From NCBI RefSeq assembly GCF_013366375.1, contig NZ_JABWMJ010000005.1, forward strand, positions 1-64,000: a DNA stretch of 64,000 bases. Reading direction: 5' to 3'. The notes under the pieces were generated by a model. The model was not told where the DNA came from. It was given only the letters and a program-made list of their open reading frames with translations, and did not search any database. How positions within the stretch are numbered: position 1 is the first letter of the stretch; the number at the start of each line of letters is the position of its first letter. Below, in pieces: positions 1 through 8,828 of this stretch. The translations under genes were made by a program, and so were the position numbers. This stretch comes from Rhizobacter koreensis. GTDB lineage: Bacteria; Pseudomonadota; Gammaproteobacteria; Burkholderiales; Burkholderiaceae_C.

Positions 1-123
1 GACAACGTCTCGATCACCGTCAAGCTGATCAACCCGATCGCGATGGAAGAGGGCCTGCGCTTCGCGATCCGCGAAGGCGGCCGCACCGTCGGCGCCGGCG
101 TGGTGGCGAAGATCCTCGAGTAA
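1..123 (+). CDS. tuf: Elongation factor Tu, C-terminal end (partial)
   Basis: The window opens inside this gene. The 40 codons visible encode the last part of EF-Tu domain 3, with the family signatures [21 protein letters not shown] and the final [10 protein letters not shown] before a TAA stop. EF-Tu delivers aminoacyl-tRNA to the ribosome as a GTP complex in the cytoplasm. A tuf gene directly before rpsJ is the normal end of the str operon in betaproteobacteria. The GTPase domain lies outside the window. Confidence 0.96.
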
Positions 124-133
124 TTCCGCGTGG

Positions 134-156
134 CGCGGCGCCCGGGTGGCGCCGCG
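134..156 (+). terminator. Hairpin between tuf and rpsJ
   Basis: A perfect 9-bp inverted repeat (CGCGGCGCC / GGCGCCGCG) with a 5-base loop begins 10 bases after the tuf stop. No T-run follows, so it is a weak or partial terminator, or an RNA-processing site that lowers expression downstream of the abundant tuf message. Read-through into rpsJ is likely because no clear promoter is seen in the 81-base gap. Confidence 0.4.
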
Positions 157-204
157 TTGCCGAATCCCCGCGGCCGACGCCGCATCGCTCTTTGAAAGAA
201 CACC

Positions 205-519
205 ATGGCCACGCAACAGAAAATCCGGATCCGCCTCAAGGCGTTCGACTACAAGCTGATCGACCAGTCCGCGCTCGAGATCGTCGACACCGCCAAGCGC
301 ACCGGCGCGATCGTCAAGGGGCCGGTGCCGCTGCCGACGCGCATGCAGCGCTTCGACATCCTGCGTTCGCCGCACGTCAACAAGACGTCGCGCGACCAGT
401 TCGAGATCCGCACCCACCAGCGGCTGATGGACATCGTCGATCCGACCGACAAGACCGTCGACGCGCTGATGAAGCTCGACCTGCCGGCTGGCGTCGACGT
501 CGAGATCAAGCTGCAGTAA
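205..519 (+). CDS. rpsJ: 30S ribosomal protein S10
   Basis: 104 residues (103 in E. coli). S10 binds the 3' major domain of 16S rRNA and, as NusE, also joins the NusB antitermination complex. The sequence has the whole family pattern, including [10 protein letters not shown] near the start, GPVPLPT, and the conserved loop [13 protein letters not shown]. The ATG at 205 fits the family length. It follows tuf by 81 bases and is probably read with the str operon, because the next strong promoter signal lies after it, before rplC. Confidence 0.97.
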   Translation: MATQQKIRIRLKAFDYKLIDQSALEIVDTAKRTGAIVKGPVPLPTRMQRFDILRSPHVNKTSRDQFEIRTHQRLMDIVDPTDKTVDALMKLDLPAGVDVEIKLQ

Positions 520-530
520 CCCTTTGGCGA

Positions 531-547
531 GCCGCCCTCGGGGCGGC
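531..547 (+). terminator. Hairpin in the rpsJ-rplC leader
   Basis: A perfect 7-bp stem, GCCGCCC / GGGCGGC, with a 3-base loop lies 11 bases after the rpsJ stop. There is no T-tract. It may attenuate transcription coming from tuf-rpsJ, just upstream of the candidate rplC promoter. Confidence 0.35.
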
Positions 548-551
548 GCCA

Positions 552-580
552 CTGGAACCCAGCCCGCGGTCTGCTATAGT
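552..580 (+). promoter_or_regulatory. Candidate extended -10 promoter for rplC (S10 operon)
   Basis: The 235-base gap between rpsJ and rplC contains TATAGT at 575-580 preceded by TGC, an extended -10 element. A poor -35 (CTGGAA, 552-557) sits 17 bp upstream. The predicted start near 587 leaves a leader of about 170 bases before rplC. In E. coli ribosomal protein L4 acts on the S10 leader, upstream of rpsJ. Whether this leader does the same is unknown. The same TGCTATAGT string lies before the initiator tRNA gene at 20073-20081. Confidence 0.55.
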
Positions 581-754
581 CGCGGGCTTTTCCCAAATCA
601 GCTGCTACCCACGAGATCGCGCGGCCGGCTTTCGGCCAGCGCGGCACACGCAGCGATGCGGCGCCTTTCGCGGGCGCCGCGCTCAGTCAGCCCGGCCAAT
701 CGTTGTCGGGCTCGTGAAACAAAGGCCGTGGCTCGCCATGGCTGGAGAACAATG

Positions 755-1450
755 ATGACGACTCCCAATCCAGGCGAGCGCCTGGGGCTACTCGGCCGGA
801 AGGTGGGCATGATGCGCATCTTCACGGACGACGGCGACGCGATCCCCGTCACCGTCCTCGACGTGTCGAACAACCGCGTCACCCAGGTCAAGACCGCCGA
901 GACCGACGGCTACACCGCCCTCCAGGTCGCGTTCGGCCAGCGCAAGGCCTCGCGCGTGACCAAGCCCGAAGCCGGTCACCTGGCCAAGGCCGGCGTCGAA
1001 GCCGGTGAGGTGCTCAAGGAATTCCGCGTCCCCGCCGACGTCGCGGCTGGTTATCAGCCGGGCGCCGCCGTGCCGGTGACGGGCGTGTTCGCCGTGGGCC
1101 AGCTCGTCGACGTGCAAGGCACCTCGATCGGCAAGGGCTTCACCGGCACCATCAAGCGCCACAACTTCGGCTCGCAGCGCGCCTCGCACGGCAACAGCCG
1201 CTCGCACAACGTGCCGGGCTCGATCTCGATGGCGCAGGACCCGGGCCGCGTGTTCCCGGGCAAGAAGATGTCGGGTCAGCTCGGCAACGTCACCAAGACG
1301 GTCCAGAACCTCGACATCGTCCGCATCGACGAAGCGCGCTCGCTGCTGCTCGTGCGCGGTGCCGTCCCGGGTGCGAAGAACGGCCACGTGGTCGTTCGCC
1401 CGGCAGTCAAGGCGCCGCCCCAGGGCGCGCCAGCCAAGGGAGCCGTCTGA
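755..1450 (+). CDS. rplC: 50S ribosomal protein L3
   Basis: 231 residues (209 in E. coli). L3 initiates assembly of the large subunit and reaches to the peptidyl transferase centre. The sequence shows LGRKVGM near the N-terminus and the GNSRSHN and [11 protein letters not shown] signatures of the central loop that approaches the catalytic site. Two in-frame ATGs stand side by side at 752 and 755. The GGAG at 744-747 is 7 bases from the second and only 4 from the first, so 755 is preferred. The stop overlaps the rplD start (TGATG). Confidence 0.95.
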   Translation: MTTPNPGERLGLLGRKVGMMRIFTDDGDAIPVTVLDVSNNRVTQVKTAETDGYTALQVAFGQRKASRVTKPEAGHLAKAGVEAGEVLKEFRVPADVAAGYQPGAAVPVTGVFAVGQLVDVQGTSIGKGFTGTIKRHNFGSQRASHGNSRSHNVPGSISMAQDPGRVFPGKKMSGQLGNVTKTVQNLDIVRIDEARSLLLVRGAVPGAKNGHVVVRPAVKAPPQGAPAKGAV

Positions 1451-2070
1451 TGCAGCTCGAACTCCTCAACGAACAAGGCCAGGCGACGTCGATGGTCGAT
1501 GCGCCGGACACGCTGTTCGGCCGCGACTACAACGAAGCGCTGGTTCACCAGATCGTCGTCGCGTTCCAGGCCAATGCGCGCCAGGGTACGCGCGCCCAGC
1601 TCGACCGTGCCGAGGTCAAGCACACGACCAAGAAGCCGTGGCGCCAGAAGGGCACCGGCCGCGCACGTGCGGGCATGAGCTCGTCGCCGCTGTGGCGCGG
1701 CGGCGGTCGGATCTTCCCGAACAGCCCGAACGAGAACTTCACGCAGAAGGTCAACAAGAAGATGTATCGCGCCGGCATGGCGTCGATCTTCTCGCAGCTG
1801 GCCCGCGAAGGACGCCTCGCGATCGTCGACGACCTGACCGTCGACTCGCCCAAGACCAAGCAGCTCGCGCAGAAGCTCAAGGGCATGGGCCTCGAGTCGG
1901 TGCTCGTGATCACCCACGAGATGGGCGACAACCTGCTGCTCGCCTCGCGCAACCTGGCGAACGTTCTCGTCGTCGAGCCGCGCTACGCCGATCCGCTGGC
2001 GCTGGTTCACTACAAGAAGGTGCTCGTCACGCGCGCCGCGATGGAGCAACTGAAGGAGATGCTGGCATGA
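1450..2070 (+). CDS. rplD: 50S ribosomal protein L4
   Basis: 206 residues (201 in E. coli). L4 binds 23S rRNA and lines the exit tunnel. In enterobacteria it also represses its own operon. The conserved [14 protein letters not shown] tunnel loop and the [10 protein letters not shown] segment are present. The ATG shares one base with the rplC stop, and the TGA overlaps the rplW ATG, so translation of rplC, rplD and rplW is coupled. Confidence 0.96.
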   Translation: MQLELLNEQGQATSMVDAPDTLFGRDYNEALVHQIVVAFQANARQGTRAQLDRAEVKHTTKKPWRQKGTGRARAGMSSSPLWRGGGRIFPNSPNENFTQKVNKKMYRAGMASIFSQLAREGRLAIVDDLTVDSPKTKQLAQKLKGMGLESVLVITHEMGDNLLLASRNLANVLVVEPRYADPLALVHYKKVLVTRAAMEQLKEMLA

Positions 2071-2501
2071 GCACGGCAGCAACCAACAACACGGCCGCCA
2101 AGAGCGCCCCGCTCGCCGCGCTGACGCCGGAAGAGCGCGCCGCCCGCAAGGCGTCGAAGAAGGCCAACAAGGCCGCCGCCGTCGCCGCGCGCCGCCCGGC
2201 GCACTCGGAGAGCCGCCTCGCGCAAGTCCTCGTCGCGCCGATCATCAGCGAGAAGGCCACGATGGCCGCGGAGAAGCACAACCAGGTGCTGTTCCAGGTG
2301 ATGCGTGACGCGACCAAGCCCGAGATCAAGGCTGCGGTCGAGCTGATGTTCAAGGTCAGCGTCGACTCGGTGCAGACCGTCCAGCACAAGGGCAAGGTCA
2401 AGCGCACCGCGAAATCGAACGGTCGTCGCGACCACGTCAAGAAGGCTTACGTCTGCCTCGCGGCCGGCGAGGAGCTGAACTTCTCCGGGGAGGGCGCGTA
2501 A
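2067..2501 (+). CDS. rplW: 50S ribosomal protein L23 with long N-terminal extension
   Basis: 144 residues, against about 100 in most bacteria. The C-terminal 95 residues are ordinary L23, with [11 protein letters not shown] at the start and a typical KKAYVCL near the end. L23 sits at the tunnel exit and docks trigger factor and SRP. The first 45 or so residues are an added tail rich in Ala and Lys. No alternative start codon lies nearer the normal L23 start, and the ATG overlaps the rplD stop as ATGA, so the tail is probably translated. The next gene starts within the TAATG junction. Confidence 0.93.
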   Translation: MSTAATNNTAAKSAPLAALTPEERAARKASKKANKAAAVAARRPAHSESRLAQVLVAPIISEKATMAAEKHNQVLFQVMRDATKPEIKAAVELMFKVSVDSVQTVQHKGKVKRTAKSNGRRDHVKKAYVCLAAGEELNFSGEGA

Positions 2502-3325
2502 TGCCCATCGTCAAAGTCAAGCCGACGTCGCCGGGCCGCCGCGCGGTCGTCAAGGTCGTGCATCCGCATCTCTACAAGGGCCGCCCGGAGGCGTCGCTGC
2601 TCGAGCCGCAGATGCAGAACGCCGGCCGCAACAACAACGGCCACATCACGACGCGCCACAAGGGCGGTGGTCACAAGCACCACTACCGCGTCGTCGACTT
2701 CGTCCGCAACAAGGACGGGATCCCGGCGAAGGTCGAGCGCATCGAGTACGACCCGAACCGCAGCGCGCACATCGCGCTGGTGGTCTACGCCGACGGCGAG
2801 CGCCGCTACATCATCGCTCCGCGCGGCCTCGAGGTCGGTGCGACGGTGGTGTCCGGCGCCGAGGCGCCGATCAAGGCGGGCAACACGCTGCCGATCAAGA
2901 ACATCCCGGTGGGCTCGATCGTGCACTGCATCGAGATGCTGCCCGGCAAGGGCGCGCAGATCGCGCGTTCGGCCGGCGCGGCGGTCACGCTGCTGGCGCG
3001 CGAAGGCACCTACGCGCAGATGCGTCTGCGTTCGGGCGAAGTGCGTCGCATCCACATCGACTGCCGCGCCACGATCGGCGAGGTGTCGAACGAGGAACAC
3101 AGCCTGCGCCACTTCGGCAAGGCCGGTGCCAAGCGTTGGCGCGGCATCCGCCCGACGGTGCGCGGCGTTGCGATGAACCCGGTGGACCACCCGCACGGCG
3201 GCGGCGAAGGCCGTACCGGCGAGGGCCAGGCGCCGGTGTCGCCGTGGAACACGCTCACCAAGGGCTATCGCACTCGCAACAACAAGCGCACGCAGACGAT
3301 GATCGTCTCGCGTCGCAAGAAGTAA
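2501..3325 (+). CDS. rplB: 50S ribosomal protein L2
   Basis: 274 residues (273 in E. coli). L2 is a primary 23S rRNA binder needed for subunit association and peptidyl transferase activity. The near-universal motif [15 protein letters not shown], containing the conserved histidine, is seen near residue 225-240. A typical basic C-terminus ends in VSRRKK. Its ATG overlaps the rplW stop by one base. Confidence 0.97.
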   Translation: MPIVKVKPTSPGRRAVVKVVHPHLYKGRPEASLLEPQMQNAGRNNNGHITTRHKGGGHKHHYRVVDFVRNKDGIPAKVERIEYDPNRSAHIALVVYADGERRYIIAPRGLEVGATVVSGAEAPIKAGNTLPIKNIPVGSIVHCIEMLPGKGAQIARSAGAAVTLLAREGTYAQMRLRSGEVRRIHIDCRATIGEVSNEEHSLRHFGKAGAKRWRGIRPTVRGVAMNPVDHPHGGGEGRTGEGQAPVSPWNTLTKGYRTRNNKRTQTMIVSRRKK

Positions 3326-3336
3326 GGGGAACGGCT

Positions 3337-3615
3337 ATGACTCGTTCACTCAAGAAGGGCCCGTTCATCGACCACCACCTCGCGGCCAAGGTCGAGAAGG
3401 CGGTTGCGACGAAGGACAAGAAGCCGATCAAGACGTGGTCGCGCCGCTCGACGATCCTCCCGGATTTCATCGGTGTCACGATCGCCGTGCACAACGGCAA
3501 GCAGCACGTCCCCGTCTACGTCACCGACCAGATGGTCGGCCACAAGCTCGGCGAATTTGCGCTCACGCGCACGTTCAAGGGTCACCCGGCCGACAAGAAG
3601 GCCAACAAGAAGTAA
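3337..3615 (+). CDS. rpsS: 30S ribosomal protein S19
   Basis: 92 residues, the same as E. coli. S19 lies in the head of the small subunit with S13 and contacts the A-site tRNA. The sequence opens with [12 protein letters not shown] and has the typical TWSRRSTI and VGHKLGEFA segments. The ATG at 3337 follows rplB by 11 bases and has a GGGGA-like ribosome site upstream. Longer in-frame extensions into rplB are rejected because this start gives the exact family length. Confidence 0.96.
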   Translation: MTRSLKKGPFIDHHLAAKVEKAVATKDKKPIKTWSRRSTILPDFIGVTIAVHNGKQHVPVYVTDQMVGHKLGEFALTRTFKGHPADKKANKK

Positions 3616-3625
3616 GGACGCCACG

Positions 3626-3955
3626 ATGGAAACCCGTTCAATCGTTCGCGGCGTCCGCCTTTCGGCCGACAAGGGCCGGCTGGTCGCCGACCTGGTCCGC
3701 GGCAAGAAGGTCGACCAGGCGCTCAACATCCTCACGTTCACGCAAAAGCGCGCCGCCGGCATCATCAAGAAGTGCCTCGAGTCGGCGATCGCCAATGCCG
3801 AGCACAACGATGGCGCCGACATCGACGAGCTGAAGGTCACCTCGATCTACGTCGAGCAGGGCGCCACGCTCAAGCGCTTTTCCGCGCGCGCCAAGGGCCG
3901 CGGCAACCGCATCAGCAAGCCGACCGCGCACATCTACATCACCGTCGGCAACTGA
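3626..3955 (+). CDS. rplV: 50S ribosomal protein L22
   Basis: 109 residues (110 in E. coli). L22 contacts all 23S rRNA domains. Its long beta hairpin forms the tunnel constriction where macrolides and stalling peptides act. The hairpin region is seen as [17 protein letters not shown] near residues 80-95. The ATG at 3626 follows the rpsS stop by 10 bases and has AGGA upstream. Confidence 0.96.
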   Translation: METRSIVRGVRLSADKGRLVADLVRGKKVDQALNILTFTQKRAAGIIKKCLESAIANAEHNDGADIDELKVTSIYVEQGATLKRFSARAKGRGNRISKPTAHIYITVGN

Positions 3956-3973
3956 CGCACCGGAAAGAAGACC

Positions 3974-4915
3974 ATGGGACAGAAGATTCACCCGACGGGC
4001 TACCGGCTGCAGGTCACGCGCAACTGGGCCTCGCGCTGGTACGCCTCGAACAAGAACTTCGCGACGATGCTGTCGGAAGACCTGAAGGTTCGCGAGTTCC
4101 TGAAGGCGCGCCTGAAGAATGCCGCGGTGTCGCGCATCCTGATCGAGCGCCCGGCCAAGAACGCGCGCATCACGATCTTCTCGGCACGCCCGGGCGTCGT
4201 GATCGGCAAGAAGGGCGAGGACATCGAGAACCTGAAGGCGGAGCTCACGCGGCGCCTGCGCGTTCCGGTGGCCGTCAACATCGAGGAGGTGCGCAAGCCC
4301 GAAGTCGATGCGCAGCTGATCGCCGACTCGATCACCCAGCAGCTCGAGAAGCGCATCATGTTCCGCCGCGCCATGAAGCGCGCGATGCAGAACGCGATGC
4401 GTCTGGGTGCGCAGGGCATCAAGCTGATGTCGGCGGGCCGACTCAACGGCATCGAGATCGCGCGTACCGAGTGGTACCGCGAAGGTCGCGTGCCGCTCCA
4501 CACGCTCAAGGCCGACATCGACTATGGCTTCTCGGAAGCCAAGACCACCTACGGGATCATCGGCGTCAAGTGCTGGGTCTACCGGGGTGACCGGCTCGCC
4601 AACGGCGAAGCGCCGGGCATCGTGACGCCTCCGGGCGCCGAGGACGATCGCCGCAACCGTCGCGGCCCGCGTCCGGGCGGCCCGGGTGCGCCGGGTGGCC
4701 GCGGCGGCCGTCCGGGTGGCGGCGGCGGTGCGCCGGGTGGCGGTTTCGGCGGTGCCCGTACCGGCGGCGGTTCGGATCGCCCCGCCGACGCGGCTGCGGC
4801 CGCGCCTGCTGCGGGCGCGGCGCCGGGTGGCGCCGGCGACGCTCCGCGCGTGCCGGCCGTCAAGCGCGTTCGCAAGGCAGCTGCGCCGGCCGGCGACGGC
4901 AAGAGCGAGGCCTAA
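3974..4915 (+). CDS. rpsC: 30S ribosomal protein S3 with long Gly/Pro/Ala C-terminal tail
   Basis: 313 residues, against 233 in E. coli. S3 forms part of the mRNA entry channel and its helicase. The first 215 residues are ordinary S3: [11 protein letters not shown] at the N-terminus, the KH-domain [10 protein letters not shown] and the C-terminal domain through [14 protein letters not shown]. After that the tail is low complexity, rich in Gly, Pro and Arg, then Ala, ending in a short basic segment. Medium-length S3 tails are usual in Burkholderiales, but this one is long. The reading frame is open with no sign of a frameshift. Confidence 0.95.
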   Translation: MGQKIHPTGYRLQVTRNWASRWYASNKNFATMLSEDLKVREFLKARLKNAAVSRILIERPAKNARITIFSARPGVVIGKKGEDIENLKAELTRRLRVPVAVNIEEVRKPEVDAQLIADSITQQLEKRIMFRRAMKRAMQNAMRLGAQGIKLMSAGRLNGIEIARTEWYREGRVPLHTLKADIDYGFSEAKTTYGIIGVKCWVYRGDRLANGEAPGIVTPPGAEDDRRNRRGPRPGGPGAPGGRGGRPGGGGGAPGGGFGGARTGGGSDRPADAAAAAPAAGAAPGGAGDAPRVPAVKRVRKAAAPAGDGKSEA

Positions 4916-4927
4916 GGAGAAAACAAC

Positions 4928-5344
4928 ATGCTGCAACCAGCACGCAGAAAGTTCCGCAAGGAACAAAAGGGCCGCAACACCGGCGTCGCGACGCGCGGCG
5001 CCAACGTGTCGTTCGGCGACTTCGGCCTCAAGGCCACCGAGCGCGGCCGCATCACGGCGCGGCAGATCGAGGCGGCTCGCCGCGCGATCTCGCGTCACGT
5101 CAAGCGCGGTGGCCGGATCTGGATCCGCATCTTCCCGGACAAGCCGATCTCGCAGAAGCCGGCCGAGGTCCGCATGGGCAACGGCAAGGGCAATCCCGAG
5201 TACTACGTCGCCGAGATCCAGCCCGGCAAGGTGCTCTACGAGATCAACGGCGTCCCCGAGGAGCTGGCGCGCGAGGCGTTCCTGCTCGCTTCGGCCAAGC
5301 TGCCGCTGAAGACGACGTTCGTCGCGCGCCAGGTCGGCGCCTGA
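4928..5344 (+). CDS. rplP: 50S ribosomal protein L16
   Basis: 138 residues (136 in E. coli). L16 binds 23S and 5S rRNA and organises the A-site architecture. The sequence begins [17 protein letters not shown] and has the conserved [13 protein letters not shown] block and the RMGNGKG motif. AAGGAGA precedes the ATG at a good distance. It lies 12 bases after rpsC in the usual order. Confidence 0.97.
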   Translation: MLQPARRKFRKEQKGRNTGVATRGANVSFGDFGLKATERGRITARQIEAARRAISRHVKRGGRIWIRIFPDKPISQKPAEVRMGNGKGNPEYYVAEIQPGKVLYEINGVPEELAREAFLLASAKLPLKTTFVARQVGA

Positions 5345-5357
5345 CCGGAGAGACACC

Positions 5358-5564
5358 ATGAAGACATCTGACCTTCGCGCCAAGGACGTGGCCGGCCTCC
5401 AACAGGAAGTGAGCGAGCTCCTGAAGGCTCACTTCGGCCTGCGCATGCAGAAGGCGACCCAGCAACTGACCAACCATTCGCAACTCGGCAACACGCGTCG
5501 TGACATCGCTCGCGCGAAGACGATCCTGGCCGAGAAGAAGCGCGAACAAGGAGCGTCGAAATGA
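5358..5564 (+). CDS. rpmC: 50S ribosomal protein L29
   Basis: 68 residues (63 in E. coli). L29 is a small helical protein at the tunnel exit, next to L23, and takes part in binding targeting factors. The typical helix-turn-helix shape is evident, with [12 protein letters not shown] and the [13 protein letters not shown] motif. The TGA overlaps the rpsQ start as ATGA. Confidence 0.95.
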   Translation: MKTSDLRAKDVAGLQQEVSELLKAHFGLRMQKATQQLTNHSQLGNTRRDIARAKTILAEKKREQGASK

Positions 5565-5878
5565 ACGCTGACGCGACCACCGCAGTCGACACCTCGAGCG
5601 GCGCTGCCGCCGCCGAGGCGCCGAAGAAGAACACCCGCACGCTGATCGGCAAGGTCGTCAGCGACAAGCGCGCCAAGACCGTGACGGTGCTGATCGAGCG
5701 TCGCACCAAGCACGAGCTCTACGGCAAGATCGTCGCCAAGACGAGCAAGTACCACGCGCACGACGAGTCGGGCCAATACAAGGAAGGCGACCTCGTCGAG
5801 ATCGCCGAGACGCGCCCGATCTCGAAGACCAAGGCCTGGGTCGTGACCCGCCTGGTCCAGAAGGGCGTGACGGTCTGA
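5561..5878 (+). CDS. rpsQ: 30S ribosomal protein S17
   Basis: 105 residues, against 84 in E. coli. S17 is an early assembly protein that binds helix 11 of 16S rRNA. The OB-fold begins near residue 27 ([11 protein letters not shown]), and the TSKYHAHDE and [11 protein letters not shown] motifs follow. The first 25 residues are an extra tail rich in Ala and Thr. The ATG overlaps the rpmC stop, which supports the long start. This is the last gene of the S10 cluster before the peroxiredoxin insertion. Confidence 0.95.
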   Translation: MNADATTAVDTSSGAAAAEAPKKNTRTLIGKVVSDKRAKTVTVLIERRTKHELYGKIVAKTSKYHAHDESGQYKEGDLVEIAETRPISKTKAWVVTRLVQKGVTV

Positions 5879-5890
5879 GCCGGTGCGTGA

Positions 5891-5942
5891 GCCGGCGCTG
5901 ACGCCGGCCCGCGGTCCTGCGAAGCGCGCTCCGGCGCGCTTC
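5891..5942 (+). terminator. Tandem hairpins after rpsQ
   Basis: Two perfect hairpins follow the rpsQ stop: GCCGGCG / CGCCGGC with loop CTGA (5891-5908), and GAAGCGCGC / GCGCGCTTC with loop TCCG (5921-5942). Only a weak T content (GTCCTGTT) follows. They could end or reduce S10-operon transcription before the peroxiredoxin gene. Confidence 0.45.
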
Positions 5943-5965
5943 GTCCTGTTCGAGGGGAAAGCCAG

Positions 5966-6481
5966 ATGCTGAAAGTCGGCGACAAGTTGCCTGCGGGCAG
6001 CCTGCAGGAGTTCATCGAGGTCGAGACCGAGGGCTGCGCGCTCGGCCCCAACAGCTTCGACATCGGCAAGGCGACCGCGAACAAGACGATCGTGATCTTC
6101 GGCCTGCCGGGCGCGTTCACGCCGACCTGCTCGGCCAAGCACGTGCCGGGTTACGTCGAGAAGGCCGACGCGCTCAAGGCGGCCGGCGTCGACGAGATCT
6201 GGTGCGTGTCGGTCAACGACGCCTTCGTGATGGGCGCCTGGGGCCGCGAGCAGAAGACCGCCGGCAAGGTGCGCATGATGGCCGACGGCAGCGGCGAGTT
6301 CGCCAAGGCGACCGGCCTCACGCTCGACCTCACCGGTCGCGGCATGGGCGTGCGTTCGCAGCGCTACTCGATGCTCGTCGTCGACGGCGTGGTGAAGGCG
6401 CTCAACATCGAGGCGCCGGGCAAGTTCGAGGTGAGCGACGCCGCATCGATCCTCGAGCAGGTCCGGGCTGCCGGGCAGTGA
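5966..6481 (+). CDS. Peroxiredoxin, Prx5/AhpC-TSA type
   Basis: 171 residues, a full-length Prx5-family thiol peroxidase that would reduce hydrogen and organic peroxides in the cytoplasm. The active site is PGAFTPTCS, with the peroxidatic cysteine at residue 55. Further cysteines at 24 and 80 might act as resolving residues, or glutathione may do so, as in hybrid Prx5 enzymes. The C-terminal Arg-containing RSQRYSMLVVDG segment is also typical. It lies on the coding strand between rpsQ and rplN, where E. coli has no gene. A GGGGA ribosome site precedes the ATG. It could be read through from the S10 genes. No separate promoter is clear. Confidence 0.93.
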   Translation: MLKVGDKLPAGSLQEFIEVETEGCALGPNSFDIGKATANKTIVIFGLPGAFTPTCSAKHVPGYVEKADALKAAGVDEIWCVSVNDAFVMGAWGREQKTAGKVRMMADGSGEFAKATGLTLDLTGRGMGVRSQRYSMLVVDGVVKALNIEAPGKFEVSDAASILEQVRAAGQ

Positions 6482-6590
6482 CCGCGCGCGGTGCCGGTCG
6501 CCGCGCTCGTTTCGAAGGTGTGGCGGGTGCCGCACCGGCGTGAAAAGAAGGTGCGCCGCGGTCGCGTCGCACTGGATGGCGAATCCCTGT

Positions 6591-6619
6591 TTGACAGAGT
6601 GCCTTCGCGGGCACATAAT
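6591..6619 (+). promoter_or_regulatory. Sigma-70 promoter for the spc operon (rplN onward)
   Basis: Within the 302-base gap between the peroxiredoxin and rplN, TTGACA (6591-6596) is followed after 17 bp by CATAAT (6614-6619), a near-perfect housekeeping promoter. Transcription would start near 6626, giving a leader of about 158 bases. Apart from this promoter and the hairpin at 6715-6732, nothing coding is seen in the gap. Confidence 0.85.
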
Positions 6620-6714
6620 CGCAGGCTTCGCTGAAAAAGACCGCACCCAGTCGGTGAGGCCCTTTCGGCTCTGCCCAGCTCCATGGGCCCAAGACTGACC
6701 GTCCGGGTGCAAGA

Positions 6715-6732
6715 GCGTCGAGCGATCGACGC
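6715..6732 (+). other. Leader hairpin with GNRA-type loop before rplN
   Basis: A perfect 7-bp stem GCGTCGA / TCGACGC closes a GCGA tetraloop in the untranslated leader, about 50 bases upstream of the rplN start. It may be a protein-binding or stability element. No T-tract follows, so it is not a terminator. Confidence 0.4.
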
Positions 6733-6783
6733 AGTGCGTGAAGAACGCTGGCGCCTTGCCGGGAAAAGTTGGGGGAAAAACAA

Positions 6784-7152
<369 letters not shown>

Positions 7153-7175
7153 CGAGCGGCGCGAAGGAACCCGTC

Positions 7176-7520
7176 ATGAACAAGATTCGCAAAGGCGACT
7201 CGGTCATCGTGCTGACCGGCCGCGACAAGGGCAAGCGCGGCACCGTGCTGCGCCGTGTCGACGACGAGAAGCTTCTCGTCGAGGGCATCAATGTCGTCAA
7301 GAAGCACACCAAGCCGAACCCGATGAAGGGTACGACCGGCGGCGTGGTCGACAAGACCATGCCGATCCACCAGTCGAACGTCGCGATCTTCAACCCGGCG
7401 ACGGGCAAGGCCGATCGCGTCGGCATCAAGCTGCTCTCGGCCGACGAGAAGCAGAGCCGCAAGACCCAGGAGAACGGTGTCCGTGTCTTCAAGTCGAGCG
7501 GCGCGGAAATCAAGGCCTAA
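7176..7520 (+). CDS. rplX: 50S ribosomal protein L24
   Basis: 114 residues (104 in E. coli). L24 is an assembly initiator that binds the 5' end of 23S rRNA and lies at the tunnel exit. The KOW motif is clear at residues 3-30 ([21 protein letters not shown]), followed by [11 protein letters not shown]. The ATG has GAAGGAA upstream, 23 bases past rplN. Confidence 0.96.
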   Translation: MNKIRKGDSVIVLTGRDKGKRGTVLRRVDDEKLLVEGINVVKKHTKPNPMKGTTGGVVDKTMPIHQSNVAIFNPATGKADRVGIKLLSADEKQSRKTQENGVRVFKSSGAEIKA

Positions 7521-7529
7521 GAGGACGTC

Positions 7530-8069
7530 ATGGCTCGTCTGCAAGAGTTCTATCGCGAGAAGGTCGCTCCCGACCTGATGACCCGCTTCGGCTACAAGTC
7601 GTCGATGGAGGTGCCGCGCATCACCAAGATCACGCTCAACATGGGCGTGTCGGAAGCGGTGTCGGACAAGAAGGTCATGGACCACGCGGTCGGCGACCTG
7701 ACCAAGATCGCGGGCCAGAAGCCCGTCGTCACCAAGTCGAAGAAGGCAATCGCCGGCTTCAAGATCCGGGAGAACGTTCCCATCGGCTGCATGGTCACGC
7801 TGCGCGGCGCTCGCATGTACGAGTTCCTGGACCGCTTCGTGACGATCGCCCTGCCGCGCGTGCGCGACTTCCGCGGTATTTCGGCGCGCGCGTTCGACGG
7901 CCGCGGCAACTACAACATCGGCGTCAAGGAACAGATCATCTTTCCTGAGGTCGAGTACGACAAGATCGACGCGCTGCGCGGTCTCAACATCAGCATCACG
8001 ACGACGGCGAAGACCGATGACGAAGCCAAGGCGCTTCTGACCGCCTTCAAGTTCCCGTTCAAGAACTGA
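7530..8069 (+). CDS. rplE: 50S ribosomal protein L5
   Basis: 179 residues, the same as E. coli. L5 carries 5S rRNA into the central protuberance with L18 and contacts P-site tRNA. Conserved segments include [23 protein letters not shown], and [17 protein letters not shown]. In E. coli the start of this gene is the S8 translational repressor site. The sequence here was not folded to test that. Confidence 0.97.
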   Translation: MARLQEFYREKVAPDLMTRFGYKSSMEVPRITKITLNMGVSEAVSDKKVMDHAVGDLTKIAGQKPVVTKSKKAIAGFKIRENVPIGCMVTLRGARMYEFLDRFVTIALPRVRDFRGISARAFDGRGNYNIGVKEQIIFPEVEYDKIDALRGLNISITTTAKTDDEAKALLTAFKFPFKN

Positions 8070-8075
8070 ATACCC

Positions 8076-8381
8076 ATGGCCAAGACCTCACTGATCCAGC
8101 GTGAACTCAAGCGCGCGCAACTCGTCGAGAAGTACGCCGCGAAGTACGCCGAGCTGAAGGCCGCCGCGAACGACGCGAAGAAGTCCGACGAAGAGCGCTA
8201 TGCCGCACGCCTTGCGCTGCAGCAGCTGCCGCGCAACGCCTACCCGACGCGCCAGCGCAACCGCTGCGGCATCACCGGGCGCCCGCGCGGCACGTTCCGC
8301 AAGTTCGGTCTCGGCCGCAACATGATCCGCGACCTGGCGTTCAAGGGCGACATCCCCGGCATCGTCAAGGCCAGCTGGTAA
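8076..8381 (+). CDS. rpsN: 30S ribosomal protein S14 (zinc-independent type)
   Basis: 101 residues, the same as E. coli. S14 helps assemble the head of the small subunit. This is the long form without the four zinc cysteines; only one Cys is seen, in [11 protein letters not shown]. The C-terminus [13 protein letters not shown] is the universal S14 ending. It lies 6 bases after rplE. Confidence 0.97.
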   Translation: MAKTSLIQRELKRAQLVEKYAAKYAELKAAANDAKKSDEERYAARLALQQLPRNAYPTRQRNRCGITGRPRGTFRKFGLGRNMIRDLAFKGDIPGIVKASW

Positions 8382-8420
8382 GCGGCATCGCTGCCAGCGA
8401 GCCGAGCAGGAGAGATATCC

Positions 8421-8816
8421 ATGAGCATGAGTGATCCGATCGCCGATATGCTGACCCGCATCCGCAATGCGCAGATGGTCGAGAAGCCGAGCGTGGCGAT
8501 GCCGTCGTCGAAGCTCAAGGTCGCGATCGCGCAGGTGTTGAAGGACGAGGGCTACATCGACGATTTCGCCGTGCGCGGCGAAGCGGCCAAGCCGCAGCTC
8601 GAGATCGCGCTGAAGTACTACGCCGGCGCGCCCGTCATCGAGAAGATCGAGCGTGTGAGCCGCCCCGGCCTTCGCGTCTACAAGGGTCGTCACGACCTGC
8701 CCCAGGTGATGAACGGCCTGGGCGTCGCCATCGTGACCACGCCCAAGGGCGTGATGACCGACCGCAAGGCGCGCCAGGCCGGCATCGGCGGCGAAGTCCT
8801 CTGCTACGTGTCGTAA
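8421..8816 (+). CDS. rpsH: 30S ribosomal protein S8
   Basis: 131 residues (130 in E. coli). S8 binds the central domain of 16S rRNA and is the translational repressor of the spc operon in E. coli. The sequence shows [32 protein letters not shown] and the C-terminal GGEVLCYVS. Starts at 8421 and 8427 are both in frame. 8421 is kept because AGGAGAGA lies at a better distance. Confidence 0.96.
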   Translation: MSMSDPIADMLTRIRNAQMVEKPSVAMPSSKLKVAIAQVLKDEGYIDDFAVRGEAAKPQLEIALKYYAGAPVIEKIERVSRPGLRVYKGRHDLPQVMNGLGVAIVTTPKGVMTDRKARQAGIGGEVLCYVS

Positions 8817-8828
8817 GGAGAGACCGAC

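Noticed and set aside
4617-4912. Frameshift at the end of rpsC producing a false tail
   Set aside because: The frame stays open to a stop 12 bases before rplP with a proper ribosome site, and the G/C third-position pattern continues unchanged.
6769-6783. TTG start for rplN
   Set aside because: The GGGGGA ribosome site lies between it and the GTG at 6784, and the GTG gives the universal L14 N-terminus.
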